From: Planctomycetota bacterium | GTDB lineage: Bacteria > Planctomycetota > Phycisphaerae > Phycisphaerales > Phycisphaeraceae | Assembly: GCA_021413865.1 (NCBI GenBank) | Contig: JAIOPN010000064.1 | Span: 1 to 64,000, forward strand | DNA length: 64,000 nt | Reading direction: 5' to 3' | In this document: positions 1-8,630 of the stretch, piece after piece | How the letters are laid out: every line of letters starts with the position of its first letter | How positions within the stretch are numbered: position 1 is the first letter of the stretch | Program-made: the position numbers and the translations under genes | The notes under the pieces: model-generated | Database searches by the model: none | Told to the model about the DNA's origin: nothing | Seen by the model: the letters and a program-made list of their open reading frames with translations, nothing else

Positions 1-760
1 AGCGCAGCAGATCGAGCAGTTCGAGGTAGAACTCAAGGTAATACTGGCCGTACCCTATTCCCTCCTGCGACGCGCCGTCGGAGCCCAGCGCCTGCTTGGT
101 CAAACGCGCCTTCTCGACACCGAGGCGCAACCATGCGGCAACGCCAGGCGCCTCGCCATAGATCGCACCGGCGGCGGCGACCAGCCCGGCCAGATTCACG
201 GGAAAGTGGTTGCAGGTGTAGATCGTCGAGTGCCACGCGCCCGTGTCGTTGAGGGCGCGGTACATCGCTGAGCCGCGATGGTGCAGGCCGTTGCGGATGA
301 GGACGCGATCGTCTTCGGTCAGATCGTGATAGAGCCAGTCATAAGCGACGGCTGTGCCATAGAGCACGTGACCGCCGCTGAGACCTGAGTCGCGATCCAG
401 TTGCTCCGCCTGCGTGAGCATCTGCCTGCGGGCCAGGTCGAGGAACCGCCGATCACCCGTGAAACGATAGGCCATGGCGATCACCGGCAGGCGCGAGCCC
501 CACCACCGATCGCCAACGTAAGCCGCCGGTATGGCTCGCTTCAGTTCGCCCTCCGCGACACGCTTGACCCGTGCCCACAACCCCGACCAGGGGTCGGCGT
601 CGAGTTTGGTCCGCATCGACTCCCACCACGCAGCGTCTCCATGCAGCCTTGGATGCACCCCGATCAGACCGTTCTCCAGCGGGCTGATCGATGTGATGAC
701 ACCCGCCAGTTCATCTTGCTTCTGTGCCGCGGCCATGGTGGTCTCCGTGGGACGCGTCAT
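1..760 (-). CDS. Heparinase II/III-like polysaccharide lyase, N-terminal part (cut by left edge)
   Basis: An open frame of 253 codons runs off the left edge on the minus strand. It begins at ATG 760; an internal ATG at 736 has a better ribosome site (GGAG six bases upstream) and may be the true start. The visible part is an all-helical toroid-type lyase domain, with 'NHFPVNLAGLVAAAGAIYGE' around residues 180-200 and 'SDGASQEGIGYGQYYLEFYL' near the edge. This pattern is typical of the (alpha/alpha) domain of heparinase II/III and alginate-lyase-like proteins. No signal peptide is visible. It resembles the complete gene at 14477-16780 in domain type. The likely role is beta-elimination of uronic-acid-containing polysaccharides; the substrate cannot be told. 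The C-terminal beta-sandwich is outside the window. Confidence 0.8.
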   Translation of the reverse strand, partial: MTRPTETTMAAAQKQDELAGVITSISPLENGLIGVHPRLHGDAAWWESMRTKLDADPWSGLWARVKRVAEGELKRAIPAAYVGDRWWGSRLPVIAMAYRFTGDRRFLDLARRQMLTQAEQLDRDSGLSGGHVLYGTAVAYDWLYHDLTEDDRVLIRNGLHHRGSAMYRALNDTGAWHSTIYTCNHFPVNLAGLVAAAGAIYGEAPGVAAWLRLGVEKARLTKQALGSDGASQEGIGYGQYYLEFYLELLDLLR

Positions 761-904
761 GCTACTCGTTCCGGGCCGCCCATCGAGATCATCCGCTAAG
801 AATGGGAAAACTCGCCTCGGGTTAGGTATAGACAGCAAAAAGGGACCACTGCTAGAACTTTGCGACGACAAGGGCACGGCCCGTGCGGGGTTGAGGTGGC
901 GGAT

Positions 905-1060
905 TCAAGTTTGAAGCGCAACACCGGCGAGTTCCAGGAAGACCTCGTTGGGGGTGCGGTAGCCCAGACACTTCCTGGGACGATTATTCATCCGCCTGGC
1001 CATGCGTGTAACTTCCGACCTCTTGACCTTGCGGAAGTCCATCCCCTTGGGCCGGGATTT
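905..1060 (-). pseudogene. IS30-family transposase, C-terminal remnant
   Basis: On the minus strand, reading into the stop at 905-907, the frame gives 'PKGMDFRKVKRSEVTRMARR' followed by 'MNNRPRKCLGYRTPNEVFLE'. This closely matches the end of IS30 transposases, where FPKGTDF and LNNRPRKxLGYRTPxEVF are the usual forms. Only about 50 codons survive; no catalytic DDE core, start codon or inverted repeats are visible. It is therefore a decayed fragment lying between the lyase gene and the MFS transporter, evidence of past insertion here. Confidence 0.8.
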
Positions 1061-1273
1061 CCCAGTTGGACTTTGGACCACGAACGTCGCGGGCCAACGC
1101 GGACGACGCTACCACATGAACCCCGCTGGGCGAAGAGGAATCTCTCGCCGCGGCGATGCATTCCCTTTCGGGTGGCGATCGGGCCTGGCAGTTTAGGCAC
1201 GATTCCCGCCCTCCACGCCCACCGATCGCCTCGCCCCGTGGGCGGGGTCGGGCAAGCGATTCAGTGACGCCGG

Positions 1274-2626
1274 TTACCGCTCGCCGGGTTCCTTGAGATA
1301 CATCCGCCCGTTCGTCTCCTTCACGAAGCAAGCGGCGGCGGCGCAACCAAGGGCGAGGGCCATGCACCCTGCGAATATCGTCGCATACGCGGCGGGCGGG
1401 TAGACGATGGCCGAGCGAGACAGCGGTGTCGCGGCGGTCACCGCGATCGCGGGCGTGTAATGGTCAAGGACGCGGCCGACGAGGTCGTTGGCGACCGAGA
1501 CGCAGAGGTAGGTGACCATGTTCCCGAAGCCGATCGCCAGGCCTATGTGCCTTGGCGGGCTGAGTTCCTTGAAGGAGCAGGAGAGGATCGGCGCCAGCCC
1601 GTTGGCGCAGGCGAGGAGGATGTAGGCGGCGGCGAGGCAGGCGCCAGTCGCGCCGAGCTTGACGCCGGCGAGAAGCAGCGCGCAACTGGTGATCGTCAGC
1701 GCGGCGAAGACGAAGATCGCGGGCTTGCGGCGGTGGCGTGCGACGCGGGAGACGAACCCACCCGCCAGCGCGATCGACATGGAAATCACGCTCATCGTGA
1801 ATGTGATGTTCGATGCCGTGTCCGGGGGCATGGCGGCGAGGTCTTGCAGGCACTTCTTGCCGATGGTCGCCTGCAAGATGAGGTAGACGGTGAAGCTGAA
1901 GGGTCCGACGATCAGGCCGGGGATGGTGAGCGGGTTGGTCACGACGGTCATCAGGTCGGCGAACCGGAAGCTTGCGGCGGGCTTGTGCGCCTGGCGTGTG
2001 CCGCGCACAAGCAGCACGAAGGCGACGAGGCTCGCGGCGGTGAGCCCGCCGACCGCGAGCAGGGGTGTGCGCCAGCCGGCGAAATGGGCCGCGCGCTGGA
2101 AGGGCGCAGTGGCCAGCATCGCGCCGACGCCGCCCATGCAGAGAAGCGGGCCGAGGAGGTAGGTGAAACCGCGGTCGCCGAAGAGGTCGCTGATCTCGCG
2201 GGCGGCGCAGATGAACATGACGCTTGCGCCCAGGCCGATGAAGGCCTCAGAGAGATAGAGCGATCCGATGGAATGCGACAGGGGGAACGCGGTCGCGCCG
2301 ATCGTGAGCAGGACGCCGCCGGCGGTGAGCACACGCGCTCCGCCGAAGCGGTCGGCGAGGAAACCCGAGATGAGTTGCATGGGCGCGTATATCGCGAGGT
2401 AGATCGTGCCCAGGCGCGTCACCTGCACGCCGGACATGGCCAGGTCGCCCTGCAGCTCGTCGAAGATCGTGCCCGGGATGGCGACGCGCTGGAAGAATGC
2501 CCACGTGTAGAGCAGGCCCATCGCGACCATCGCGAGGAGCAGTCGCGGCGGCGCGTCGAGGATGTCGGGCCCACTCTCCGCGGCATGGCCCGGCGCGGTG
2601 TCGGGGGTGGGGTCGAGTGAAGCCAT
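1274..2626 (-). CDS. MFS transporter
   Basis: This 450-residue protein begins at ATG 2626 and has a soluble leader of about 30 residues followed by roughly twelve hydrophobic segments, the normal size and plan of a major facilitator carrier in the cytoplasmic membrane. After the first helices comes 'GFLADRFGGARVLTAGG', the loop 2-3 signature of the family (G-x-x-x-D-R-x-G). A basic loop 'RVARHRRKPA' sits in the second half, at the matching position. The substrate is not evident. Its place near a lyase gene and other sugar enzymes makes a carboxylate or sugar-derived substrate possible, but that is inference. Confidence 0.88.
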   Translation of the reverse strand: MASLDPTPDTAPGHAAESGPDILDAPPRLLLAMVAMGLLYTWAFFQRVAIPGTIFDELQGDLAMSGVQVTRLGTIYLAIYAPMQLISGFLADRFGGARVLTAGGVLLTIGATAFPLSHSIGSLYLSEAFIGLGASVMFICAAREISDLFGDRGFTYLLGPLLCMGGVGAMLATAPFQRAAHFAGWRTPLLAVGGLTAASLVAFVLLVRGTRQAHKPAASFRFADLMTVVTNPLTIPGLIVGPFSFTVYLILQATIGKKCLQDLAAMPPDTASNITFTMSVISMSIALAGGFVSRVARHRRKPAIFVFAALTITSCALLLAGVKLGATGACLAAAYILLACANGLAPILSCSFKELSPPRHIGLAIGFGNMVTYLCVSVANDLVGRVLDHYTPAIAVTAATPLSRSAIVYPPAAYATIFAGCMALALGCAAAACFVKETNGRMYLKEPGER

Positions 2627-2721
2627 CGGGCGCGGCGTCCGTTTCGGGGATCCCTGGGATGGGGCGAGATGTTAGCCGAATCGCGTCGAGTGACGCGGGC
2701 GTGCCCCTAATCGGTCAGGCG

Positions 2722-3027
2722 TCATCCGCCCCTCAGACTCTGCCGCAGCTCGCTCATCGCGGCGATGATCCCACCGACGTCCGCCACCTCCGCCCTTGCC
2801 TGACGCCCCGAGTCGTAGTTGACCCTGAATCGCACGCCGTTGGCGGAGGAGGCCCGCTTTCCTTCCGCGGTCCTGGGCCCGGTCGCGTGCAGCCACGGCC
2901 GCGTCGCAAGGCAACAGAGCCGCTGGTGGTCACGATCCTCAGCCGACCAGGGGTGCCGCTTGCTGTCGTTCAGCCGTCCCGCCACCACACGCCGCGGGTT
3001 CTTCGCCTGTGCCGGGGAAGGTGCCAT
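2722..3027 (-). CDS. Small protein with TGPRTAEGK motif, unknown function
   Basis: This 101-residue basic protein contains 'ATGPRTAEGKRASSANG' around residues 49-65. This resembles the (S/T)TGPRTPEGKARSARN motif of small proteins common in planctomycetes and cyanobacteria, whose function I do not know. The ATG at 3027 lies inside the 3' end of the upstream gene in another frame (89-base overlap), so the two are probably translationally coupled. A short acidic-to-hydrophobic tail ends the protein. No catalytic motif is visible. Linkage with the upstream 'QQNV' family protein and the nearby tRNA scar suggests accessory, possibly mobile, DNA. Confidence 0.6.
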   Translation of the reverse strand: MAPSPAQAKNPRRVVAGRLNDSKRHPWSAEDRDHQRLCCLATRPWLHATGPRTAEGKRASSANGVRFRVNYDSGRQARAEVADVGGIIAAMSELRQSLRGG

Positions 3028-3679
3028 TGATGCGATTCTCCAGGGGGTTGTCGGTCTTACCTTTCAGTTCGTCGCGAGCCACTAGAGATTCTTTGCCCTG
3101 CCCCATGTCCACATACTGGACGTGCTGGTCGCCGCCCGACACGACGTTCTGCTGGGTGATGACCGCGAAGGACTTCTGCGCCGGCGGTTGGCGGTAGGCC
3201 TTGATGGTCAAGGCCACCCGACGCAGCTCGCCCTGCAACCTCGCGACCGCGCTGTTGTAGACCTTCACGGCCTCAAGGCCGTGGGCCGCACTGGCCTGGG
3301 TGTGCAACTGCATGAGCCGGTGATGGGCCACGGTGAACTCCTGAACCAGCATCTTCTCGACGGGGTCCTTGATGCCCCGCGTGAGCTGCAGCAGGTAGAG
3401 CCGGGGCCCCAGGACGGTCATCTCCGTCTCGTCGAAGCCGAGGATCGTGCGGAGGCGGTGCGGGATGATCTGCTCTTCGATGAGCTGCGCCTCTCGCGTT
3501 GCGCGAACGACGGCTTCCTTCTGGCTCGTCTTCCGGGAGGAAGCCGCGGCCGCGTCACCCGGGGTGGGCGTGGGTTGGGGGGTGGGGTTGCCCCCCGGGG
3601 TGGGGGTGGCCGTACCTACCGGTGGCGCGCCCGGTGTGGAACTGCTCGACGAGGGGGGAGGCGGTGCCGGACAGGGCAA
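2939..3679 (-). CDS. Planctomycete 'QQNV' family protein, unknown function
   Basis: This 246-residue protein has three parts: a low-complexity Pro/Ser/Thr-rich leader (residues 1-45), a helical middle ('EQIIPHRLRTILGFDETE', 'HHRLMQLHTQASAAHGLEAV', 'ALTIKAYRQP'), and a tail with 'VITQQNVVSGGDQHVQYV'. The helical-then-QQN(V/L) pattern recalls a multi-copy family of unknown function in planctomycetes; this is from memory, not a search. The start at 3679 is TTG in a G-rich stretch; the true start may be further in. It overlaps the next gene (2722-3027). Function unknown. Confidence 0.6.
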   Translation of the reverse strand: MPCPAPPPPSSSSSTPGAPPVGTATPTPGGNPTPQPTPTPGDAAAASSRKTSQKEAVVRATREAQLIEEQIIPHRLRTILGFDETEMTVLGPRLYLLQLTRGIKDPVEKMLVQEFTVAHHRLMQLHTQASAAHGLEAVKVYNSAVARLQGELRRVALTIKAYRQPPAQKSFAVITQQNVVSGGDQHVQYVDMGQGKESLVARDELKGKTDNPLENRINGTFPGTGEEPAACGGGTAERQQAAPLVG

Positions 3680-4071
3680 CCCCCCCCGCCCGCGGAGGCG
3701 GGGTCAAGGGGTGTTGACTTACTTATCACAGGTAGGCTCCTTCGCGTTGGGTGCGGGGGTGGTGGTCATGGTGGGTGTGGTCTATGCCGTGGGCAGTGGC
3801 GGGGCCGGGGGCAGGCCGGCGCTCAATCGGCCTACCCGGTGAACGGGTCGGGCGGTGGGTTGGTCAACGGACGGGTTGGTTGTGTCGCTGTTCATCAACG
3901 GCCTCCATGCCGTGTGTGTGTGTGTTGCTGCGTTGCTTTGCCTCGTGCTGCCCGCCTGCCGCGTCCGCCGGCGTCGGGTGCCCCGAGCGTCGGTCGCCGG
4001 TCTCGCTGGCGCAGAACCGATGCTGCAATGGACAGCGGTTGACAAGACCCAAGGGCCCAGCTTGGCGGCGT
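3680..4071. other. Gene-free stretch with low-complexity sequence
   Basis: I see no convincing gene in these 392 bases. The left part continues a G-rich low-complexity tract, with a GC hairpin (CCCCGCCTCCGCGGGCGGGG, about 3684-3704) just upstream of the TTG start of the leftward gene. A (GT)n run lies at about 3907-3922. Open frames here have compositions typical of shadow reading. It lies between the unknown leftward gene pair and the tRNA-Ala scar, so it may be decayed mobile DNA. Confidence 0.5.
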
Positions 4072-4320
4072 TCATTGCTCGCCCCCTTCGCCTGATCGCA
4101 GCGACGCGACGAGCCGGTCACGCTCCTCCGGAGTCAGCGACCGCAGCAGCGCGGCTAGCGCCTTGAGCGGGTCAGAACGGTCGGTTTCCGCTGGGTTGGT
4201 ACAAGCAGTGGTACAAGCGGATGTTTTGCTCGAAGCAACCCCTTTGTTTTCAACGGTTAGAACTGGTACCTTCTTCGTTCGCAATGAAGAGGTTGCCGGT
4301 TCGATCCCGGTTGGCTCCAT
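4072..4320 (-). CDS. Short ORF whose start is the antisense of a tRNA end; doubtful gene
   Basis: This 82-codon ORF starts in the antisense of the tRNA-Ala 3' end and therefore begins 'MEPTGIEPATSSLRTKK', a peptide seen wherever ORFs read out of such tRNA sequences. The downstream part is not tRNA-derived and ends 'DPLKALAALLRSLTPEERDR' plus a short tail, which looks like a real amphipathic helix end rather than noise. It could be a short gene created by integration next to the tRNA, or the tail of a lost gene. No function can be assigned. Confidence 0.35.
   Translation of the reverse strand: MEPTGIEPATSSLRTKKVPVLTVENKGVASSKTSACTTACTNPAETDRSDPLKALAALLRSLTPEERDRLVASLRSGEGGEQ
4273..4319 (+). 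repeat. 3' half of a tRNA-Ala(CGC) gene: probable integration (att) scar
   Basis: The sequence folds as the 3' half of a tRNA. It has an anticodon stem CTTCG/TGAAG with loop TTCGCAA (anticodon CGC), variable loop AGGTT, T-arm GCCGG-TTCGATC-CCGGT, acceptor 3' strand TGGCTCC and discriminator A. The U at position 70 would allow the G3:U70 pair that marks alanine tRNAs. No D-arm or 5' acceptor strand (expected GGAGCCA) exists upstream and no CCA is encoded. A 3' tRNA fragment like this is the usual scar left at the far end of an element integrated in a tRNA gene. By that logic the element lay to the left. Confidence 0.8.
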
Positions 4321-4512
4321 TTCAGATCACGCAACAAATTTGGGGCAGGGGAGAAGATGCAAGCCGCGCGAGAAAACGCACGGCCCCCACGCCCGAACAA
4401 CGCCCCGTTCCCTCCTTCATCCGAGGGCGTACGAACACTGCCGTGTAAACCGCTGTTTCCCTCGGTGCGCCGCGCTGCGCACGCCATCCCTCATCACAAC
4501 GGAGCCTCCCTC

Positions 4513-6993
4513 ATGAGATCGACCCGCCGCCCACGCCGTGTCCGCGATCTGATTCTGACTCTGTGTGTCGTGCTGGCCGGCGTCTGCACGCAGGCCCACG
4601 CGGCCCCGGCGAAGCACGCGTCCCCCGCCGACACCGCCACACAGACGCTCGTCGCCGGTGAGGGCGAGGGCGCCGTCACGATCGTCGGTGCGGAGAATCT
4701 CAACGCGATCATCATCGTCGCGCCCGACGCCGGCAAAAATGAACGCATGGCCGCCGACGACCTGGCGGTTTACATCGAAAAGATGACCGGCGCCAAACTC
4801 ACCATCGCCGATACCGACGCCACCATCAAGGAATCGCTCGCATCCAAGAACCCCCTGCTCATCCTCGGCAAACAGGCGCTCAAGCTCAGGCCCGACCTGG
4901 CCGGCAAGCTCGACAAGGCGGTCAAGCAGAACCCCACCCTCCGCGCCGACGGCATCATCCTCCAGCGCGACGGCCGGAAGATTTACATCGCCGGCAGCAA
5001 CGACGATTCCCACTACTACGCCGTCGCGCGGCTGCTCCAACTCTGGGGCTGCCGCTGGTACCTGCCCACCGAGATCGGCGAGTGCATCCCCACCGCGCAG
5101 GTCCTCAAGATCGGCAAGATCGACCAGGTGTACGGCTCTCCCTTCGAGGTCCGCGGCTACTGGATCTCATGGAACGGCGGCGGGCAGGGCGCGGCGGAGT
5201 TCCAGCTCCGCAACTTCATGAACCACGAGTCCGTCCCATCGGGCCACTCGCTCTCGACTTACGTGGGCGACATGATCCCGCCCGGTAAGTCGGCCATGAA
5301 CGTCCCCATCTCCGACCCCAAGACCGCACAGCACGTCGCCGACAAGGTCGCGAAGAAGTTCGCCAGCGGCGAAAATTTCTCGATGGGCATGGAGGACGGC
5401 TCGTACACCTCCGACTACGCCCCGGACAAGGAACTCCAGGCGGGGCTGAGGGACAAGTACTTCCACGTTCAGGTCCTGACCGACCCGTTCATGGTCTTCT
5501 ACAACCAGCTCTGTGAAATCCTGCTCAAGCAAAGCCCCGACAGCAAATCGAAGATCGGCTTCCTCGCCTACTCCAACATCACCGTCCCGCCGCAGCGCAA
5601 CATCGTCGCCGCCAAGCCACTGGTCGCGTACCTCGCCCCGATCGACACCGACCCGACGCACGGTATGGACGACCCGCGCTCGCCGATGCGCGCCGAATAC
5701 CGTGACATGATGTACCGCTGGTCGCAGGTGATGCAGGGCCGGGTCGTCATCTACGACTACGACCAGGGTATGCTCGTCTGGCGTGACGTGCCCAACCCGT
5801 CGCACATGGCCTTCCGCCAGGACGTGAAGCACTACCGCAAGGCGGGCATCCTGGGCGTCTCCACCGAGAGCCGCAACGCCATCGCCACCACGTTCCTCAA
5901 CCTCCACGTCCGCGGCCAGCTCCTCTGGAACCCCGACGCCGACGTGGACGCGATGCTCAGAGAGTTCTACCCCAGGTTCTACGGACCCGCCGCCGAGCCG
6001 ATGGAGAAGTACTGGACCGCCATCTACAAGGCGTGGGATGAGACCATCGCCACCGAGCACGAGTTCTTCGTCGCCCCCGTGGTCTATACCCCCGAACTGG
6101 TCGAGGAGCTGCGTAAGAACCTCAATGAAGCCAACGCACTGGTCAAGCCGATCGAGGGCAAGAAGGAGCCGACCCGTGGCGAGGAACTCATCCTGCAGCG
6201 GATGCGGTTCACCCGGCTGAGCTTCGGCATCATCGACAACTACACCAAGGCGGTGCACGCCGCGACGGCCGAGTGCGACTACAAGTCCGCCGTCGTGGCC
6301 GGCGAGGCGGGCCTGAAAATCCGCGACGAACTCACCGACTGGAGCCCGATCTTCACGACCTACCGCGGCATGAACGGCGGCAAACGTGAGGCCGGGGACT
6401 GCTGGTACCCCGGCGAGATTGATCTCTACGCCGAAATGGGCAAACTTACCGACGGCACCAAGGGCAAACTCGTCAAGACCCTGCCCCTCGAATGGTCTTT
6501 CCACCGCGACCCCAACGATGCAGGTGTCCCCTACGCCTGGGCGGCTAAAAAGGCGGACCTGGCCTACTGGAACGCCAACAAGTCCAAGTTCCCCACGCCC
6601 GGCAGCCGCAAGGAGTACCCCACCACCGAGTGGGAGACGATCCGCACCGATCTCTACCCGCAGGCGCAGGGCGTCCTGCACCCGGACTGGCAGAACATGC
6701 AGGGCTTCCTCTGGTACAAGACCGGCGTGAAGCTCGACAGCTCCGAGGCGGCAGGCAACGTACACGTCATGTTCCCCGGCGCGTTCAGCGAGGCGTGGAT
6801 TTACGTCAACGGTTCACTGGTCGCCCACCGCGAGGCCAACCACATCTGGTGGTATGCCGACTACAAGTTCATCTGGGACGTGGGCCTCACCGGCCAGCTC
6901 AAGGCCGGCGAGAACGACATCACCATCCGCTTCGAGAACACCCACCACATTGCCGGCCTGTTCCGACGCCCGTTCCTCTACCGGCCCAACTGA
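4513..6993 (+). CDS. Secreted DUF4838 / GH67N-like glycoside hydrolase family protein
   Basis: The protein has 826 residues from ATG 4513, chosen because it gives a clear signal peptide (basic 'MRSTRRPRRVRD', hydrophobic 'LILTLCVVLAGVC', cleavage near AHA-AP). Residues about 55-200 form an alpha-glucuronidase/GH20-like N-terminal domain ('DAGKNERMAADDLAVYIEKM', 'AGSNDDSHYYAVARLLQLWG'). The middle (about 210-560) matches the DUF4838 pattern, with 'GFLAYSNITVPPQ', 'HYRKAGILGVSTES' and 'RGQLLWNPDADVDAMLREFY'. The C-terminus is a galactose-binding-like beta domain ('AWIYVNGSLVAHREAN'). It is probably a periplasmic or extracellular enzyme or binding protein for acidic polysaccharides; no member I know of fixes the substrate. 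A strong hairpin terminator follows. Confidence 0.85.
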   Translation: MRSTRRPRRVRDLILTLCVVLAGVCTQAHAAPAKHASPADTATQTLVAGEGEGAVTIVGAENLNAIIIVAPDAGKNERMAADDLAVYIEKMTGAKLTIADTDATIKESLASKNPLLILGKQALKLRPDLAGKLDKAVKQNPTLRADGIILQRDGRKIYIAGSNDDSHYYAVARLLQLWGCRWYLPTEIGECIPTAQVLKIGKIDQVYGSPFEVRGYWISWNGGGQGAAEFQLRNFMNHESVPSGHSLSTYVGDMIPPGKSAMNVPISDPKTAQHVADKVAKKFASGENFSMGMEDGSYTSDYAPDKELQAGLRDKYFHVQVLTDPFMVFYNQLCEILLKQSPDSKSKIGFLAYSNITVPPQRNIVAAKPLVAYLAPIDTDPTHGMDDPRSPMRAEYRDMMYRWSQVMQGRVVIYDYDQGMLVWRDVPNPSHMAFRQDVKHYRKAGILGVSTESRNAIATTFLNLHVRGQLLWNPDADVDAMLREFYPRFYGPAAEPMEKYWTAIYKAWDETIATEHEFFVAPVVYTPELVEELRKNLNEANALVKPIEGKKEPTRGEELILQRMRFTRLSFGIIDNYTKAVHAATAECDYKSAVVAGEAGLKIRDELTDWSPIFTTYRGMNGGKREAGDCWYPGEIDLYAEMGKLTDGTKGKLVKTLPLEWSFHRDPNDAGVPYAWAAKKADLAYWNANKSKFPTPGSRKEYPTTEWETIRTDLYPQAQGVLHPDWQNMQGFLWYKTGVKLDSSEAAGNVHVMFPGAFSEAWIYVNGSLVAHREANHIWWYADYKFIWDVGLTGQLKAGENDITIRFENTHHIAGLFRRPFLYRPN

Positions 6994-7014
6994 CCGCGAC
7001 GCGAGGCCCAAAGC

Positions 7015-7053
7015 AAAAAGCCCAGGCATCGCCATGCCTGGGCTTTTTCTTTT
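7015..7053. terminator. Bidirectional rho-independent terminator
   Basis: A perfect 15-base-pair stem (AAAAAGCCCAGGCAT, 7015-7029, with ATGCCTGGGCTTTTT, 7034-7048) closes a CGCC loop. A T-rich tail follows on both strands. It ends the DUF4838 gene on the plus strand and the convergent PEP-CTERM gene on the minus strand. Confidence 0.93.
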
Positions 7054-7070
7054 GTGCAAAGAGGCCGCGT

Positions 7071-8396
7071 TCAGCGGCGGCGGCGGCGGAACATCATCAT
7101 CCCACCCATCGCCAGCAGCGCCAGGCTAGCCGGCTCGGGGATGGCCACACCCAAGGCGAAGGGTGACAGGCTCGTCGTCAGCACGGTGATCGTGTTGGCG
7201 CCCGTGTCCACGCTGCTCGAGAGCATTTCCCATGCGCTGCCGTTGAAGTGGTAGATCGCCAAGCCCAGCTCGTCGGCCGTGGTCATGCCGCTGTCGTCGT
7301 ACGTGAAGACCAGTTCAAGGTTTCCGGCGAAGGAGCCATCGTCCAGATGGACGTTCCAAACCTGATATTCGCTAGCGCCGGCGGGGATGGCGAAGTTCGC
7401 CGCCGCACCTGCACCAAACGGATTGTTGGCGTCACCCAGATCGATATTCGTGGCGGTGCCCTGTACCACGGTAAGGTCGCCGCCAGTGACGCTGGAAAAA
7501 TTGGCAGTCACCGCACCCGCGCCGCTACCGACGGTCGCCGTGTTGCCGGAAACCGTGTCTGACGGAACCTCGAAGTTCCAGCGGGTCGCATCCGAACCGA
7601 AGCCGATGGTGACGTTGTCCACCGCGCCGTACCAGGGGCCCCAACCGCGACCGATACCGGTGCTCACGCCCAGGATGAGCGAGTTGGCGCTCAAAGGCGC
7701 CATGCCGTTGACAACCACGCCAGTCTCATATGTACTGATGGTGCGGGCAGTGAAGTCGTTTCTCTTGAAGAACTGGGTGCGCCACAGCTTGAAATCGCTG
7801 CCGAACACGTCGTCGGTGAGCCATGTGTTCGTGGGCACCGCGCTGGTGCCGAAGACAGCCTGATTCGCACGCTCGTAGATGAGGTAGCCGCGGTCGTTGG
7901 TTGTACCGGTGCTTCCGTCGGCGTCATAGAAGAGGCGAAGCGAAGGGTGAAAATGTTGAGCCGCGGTGCTCGCCGAAGAGCGGTAGAAGTCGTAGCTAAA
8001 GGCCGAAAGGTTGCCCAGCGTCTTGCCGGTTGTATCGCCGAAGAAATACTCCATGTCCGCCTTGGAGGAGGTCTCGTAGTTCACGGGGTCGTTCTGAAAG
8101 CTCGGACCCCACATCCACGCTGAACCGTTGCCCGACTGCGGGTAGTTGTTCGTCAAGCCGACTGCACCGTGGTTAGAAAGATTGTTGCGCAGCCAAGTGT
8201 CGGCCGAAAAGGGGTCGTTGAGGTATGTGGACTGATGCCTGCCCGGCACTGAATCAATCGGGTCCTGATTCGTGTTGATCAGCACTTCCGACGGCTCAGT
8301 CACGACAACCGTCGTCACCGCCGCCATCGCTGATGAACTCAACGTTGCGACGCCCGCAAATACCATTACTGCCGTTAGTTTGCTGTTGAACTGCAT
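7071..8396 (-). CDS. PEP-CTERM sorted exported protein
   Basis: The protein has 441 residues. A signal peptide is visible at residues 1-25 (cleavage near AMAAV), and the C-terminus 'IPEPASLALLAMGGMMMFRR' plus arginines is a textbook PEP-CTERM sorting tail: PEP motif, hydrophobic helix, Arg cluster. The body is low in Cys, rich in Asn, Gly, Ser and Thr, and probably a beta-rich extracellular domain ('NVTIGFGSDATRWNFEVP', 'GNLELVFTYDDSGMT'). Its exported partner exosortase is not in the window. The ATG at 8396 has GGAG upstream, and a TTGACA box lies about 110 bases before it. It should be processed by an exosortase and remain at the surface or be secreted; binding or structural role unknown. 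Confidence 0.88.
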   Translation of the reverse strand: MQFNSKLTAVMVFAGVATLSSSAMAAVTTVVVTEPSEVLINTNQDPIDSVPGRHQSTYLNDPFSADTWLRNNLSNHGAVGLTNNYPQSGNGSAWMWGPSFQNDPVNYETSSKADMEYFFGDTTGKTLGNLSAFSYDFYRSSASTAAQHFHPSLRLFYDADGSTGTTNDRGYLIYERANQAVFGTSAVPTNTWLTDDVFGSDFKLWRTQFFKRNDFTARTISTYETGVVVNGMAPLSANSLILGVSTGIGRGWGPWYGAVDNVTIGFGSDATRWNFEVPSDTVSGNTATVGSGAGAVTANFSSVTGGDLTVVQGTATNIDLGDANNPFGAGAAANFAIPAGASEYQVWNVHLDDGSFAGNLELVFTYDDSGMTTADELGLAIYHFNGSAWEMLSSSVDTGANTITVLTTSLSPFALGVAIPEPASLALLAMGGMMMFRRRRR

Positions 8397-8480
8397 GTCC
8401 GAATTCTCCGCTGGTTATTGCACCTTGAAGACCGCGTCAGCCATCGACCGATGGCACAGGAGATACAAGCCGTGAGGCAC

Positions 8481-8510
8481 TATTGGAATCCGATCGTACC
8501 CTCTTGTCAA
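8481..8510 (-). promoter_or_regulatory. Candidate promoter of the PEP-CTERM gene
   Basis: On the minus strand a perfect TTGACA (8505-8510) is followed after 18 bases by CCAATA (8481-8486), about 85 bases before the ATG of the leftward PEP-CTERM gene. The -10 element is weak, so this is a suggestion only. Confidence 0.4.
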
Positions 8511-8630
8511 TAGCGAACTTGCTCGAATTAATCCCGGCCACTCTTTTTCATGTATCCCATGTTTACATCAGCCCTATTACACCCTTCCATGGCACACCCA
8601 TTCCCAACCCCACCTGTTCAACTCCCCCGA

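Noticed and set aside
1460-2620. 386-codon plus-strand frame
   Set aside because: It lies opposite the MFS gene and its composition (Asp, Glu, Gly, Arg rich, with no fold pattern) is that of a frame opposite a GC-rich gene.
3907-3922. CRISPR or tandem repeat
   Set aside because: It is only a short GT dinucleotide run without spacers.
4273-4319. A functional tRNA-Ala gene
   Set aside because: The D-arm and 5' acceptor strand are missing, so it cannot fold as a whole tRNA.
5167-6765. 532-codon minus-strand frame
   Set aside because: Opposite the DUF4838 gene; its Val/Gly/Asp/Leu-rich sequence is an antisense shadow.
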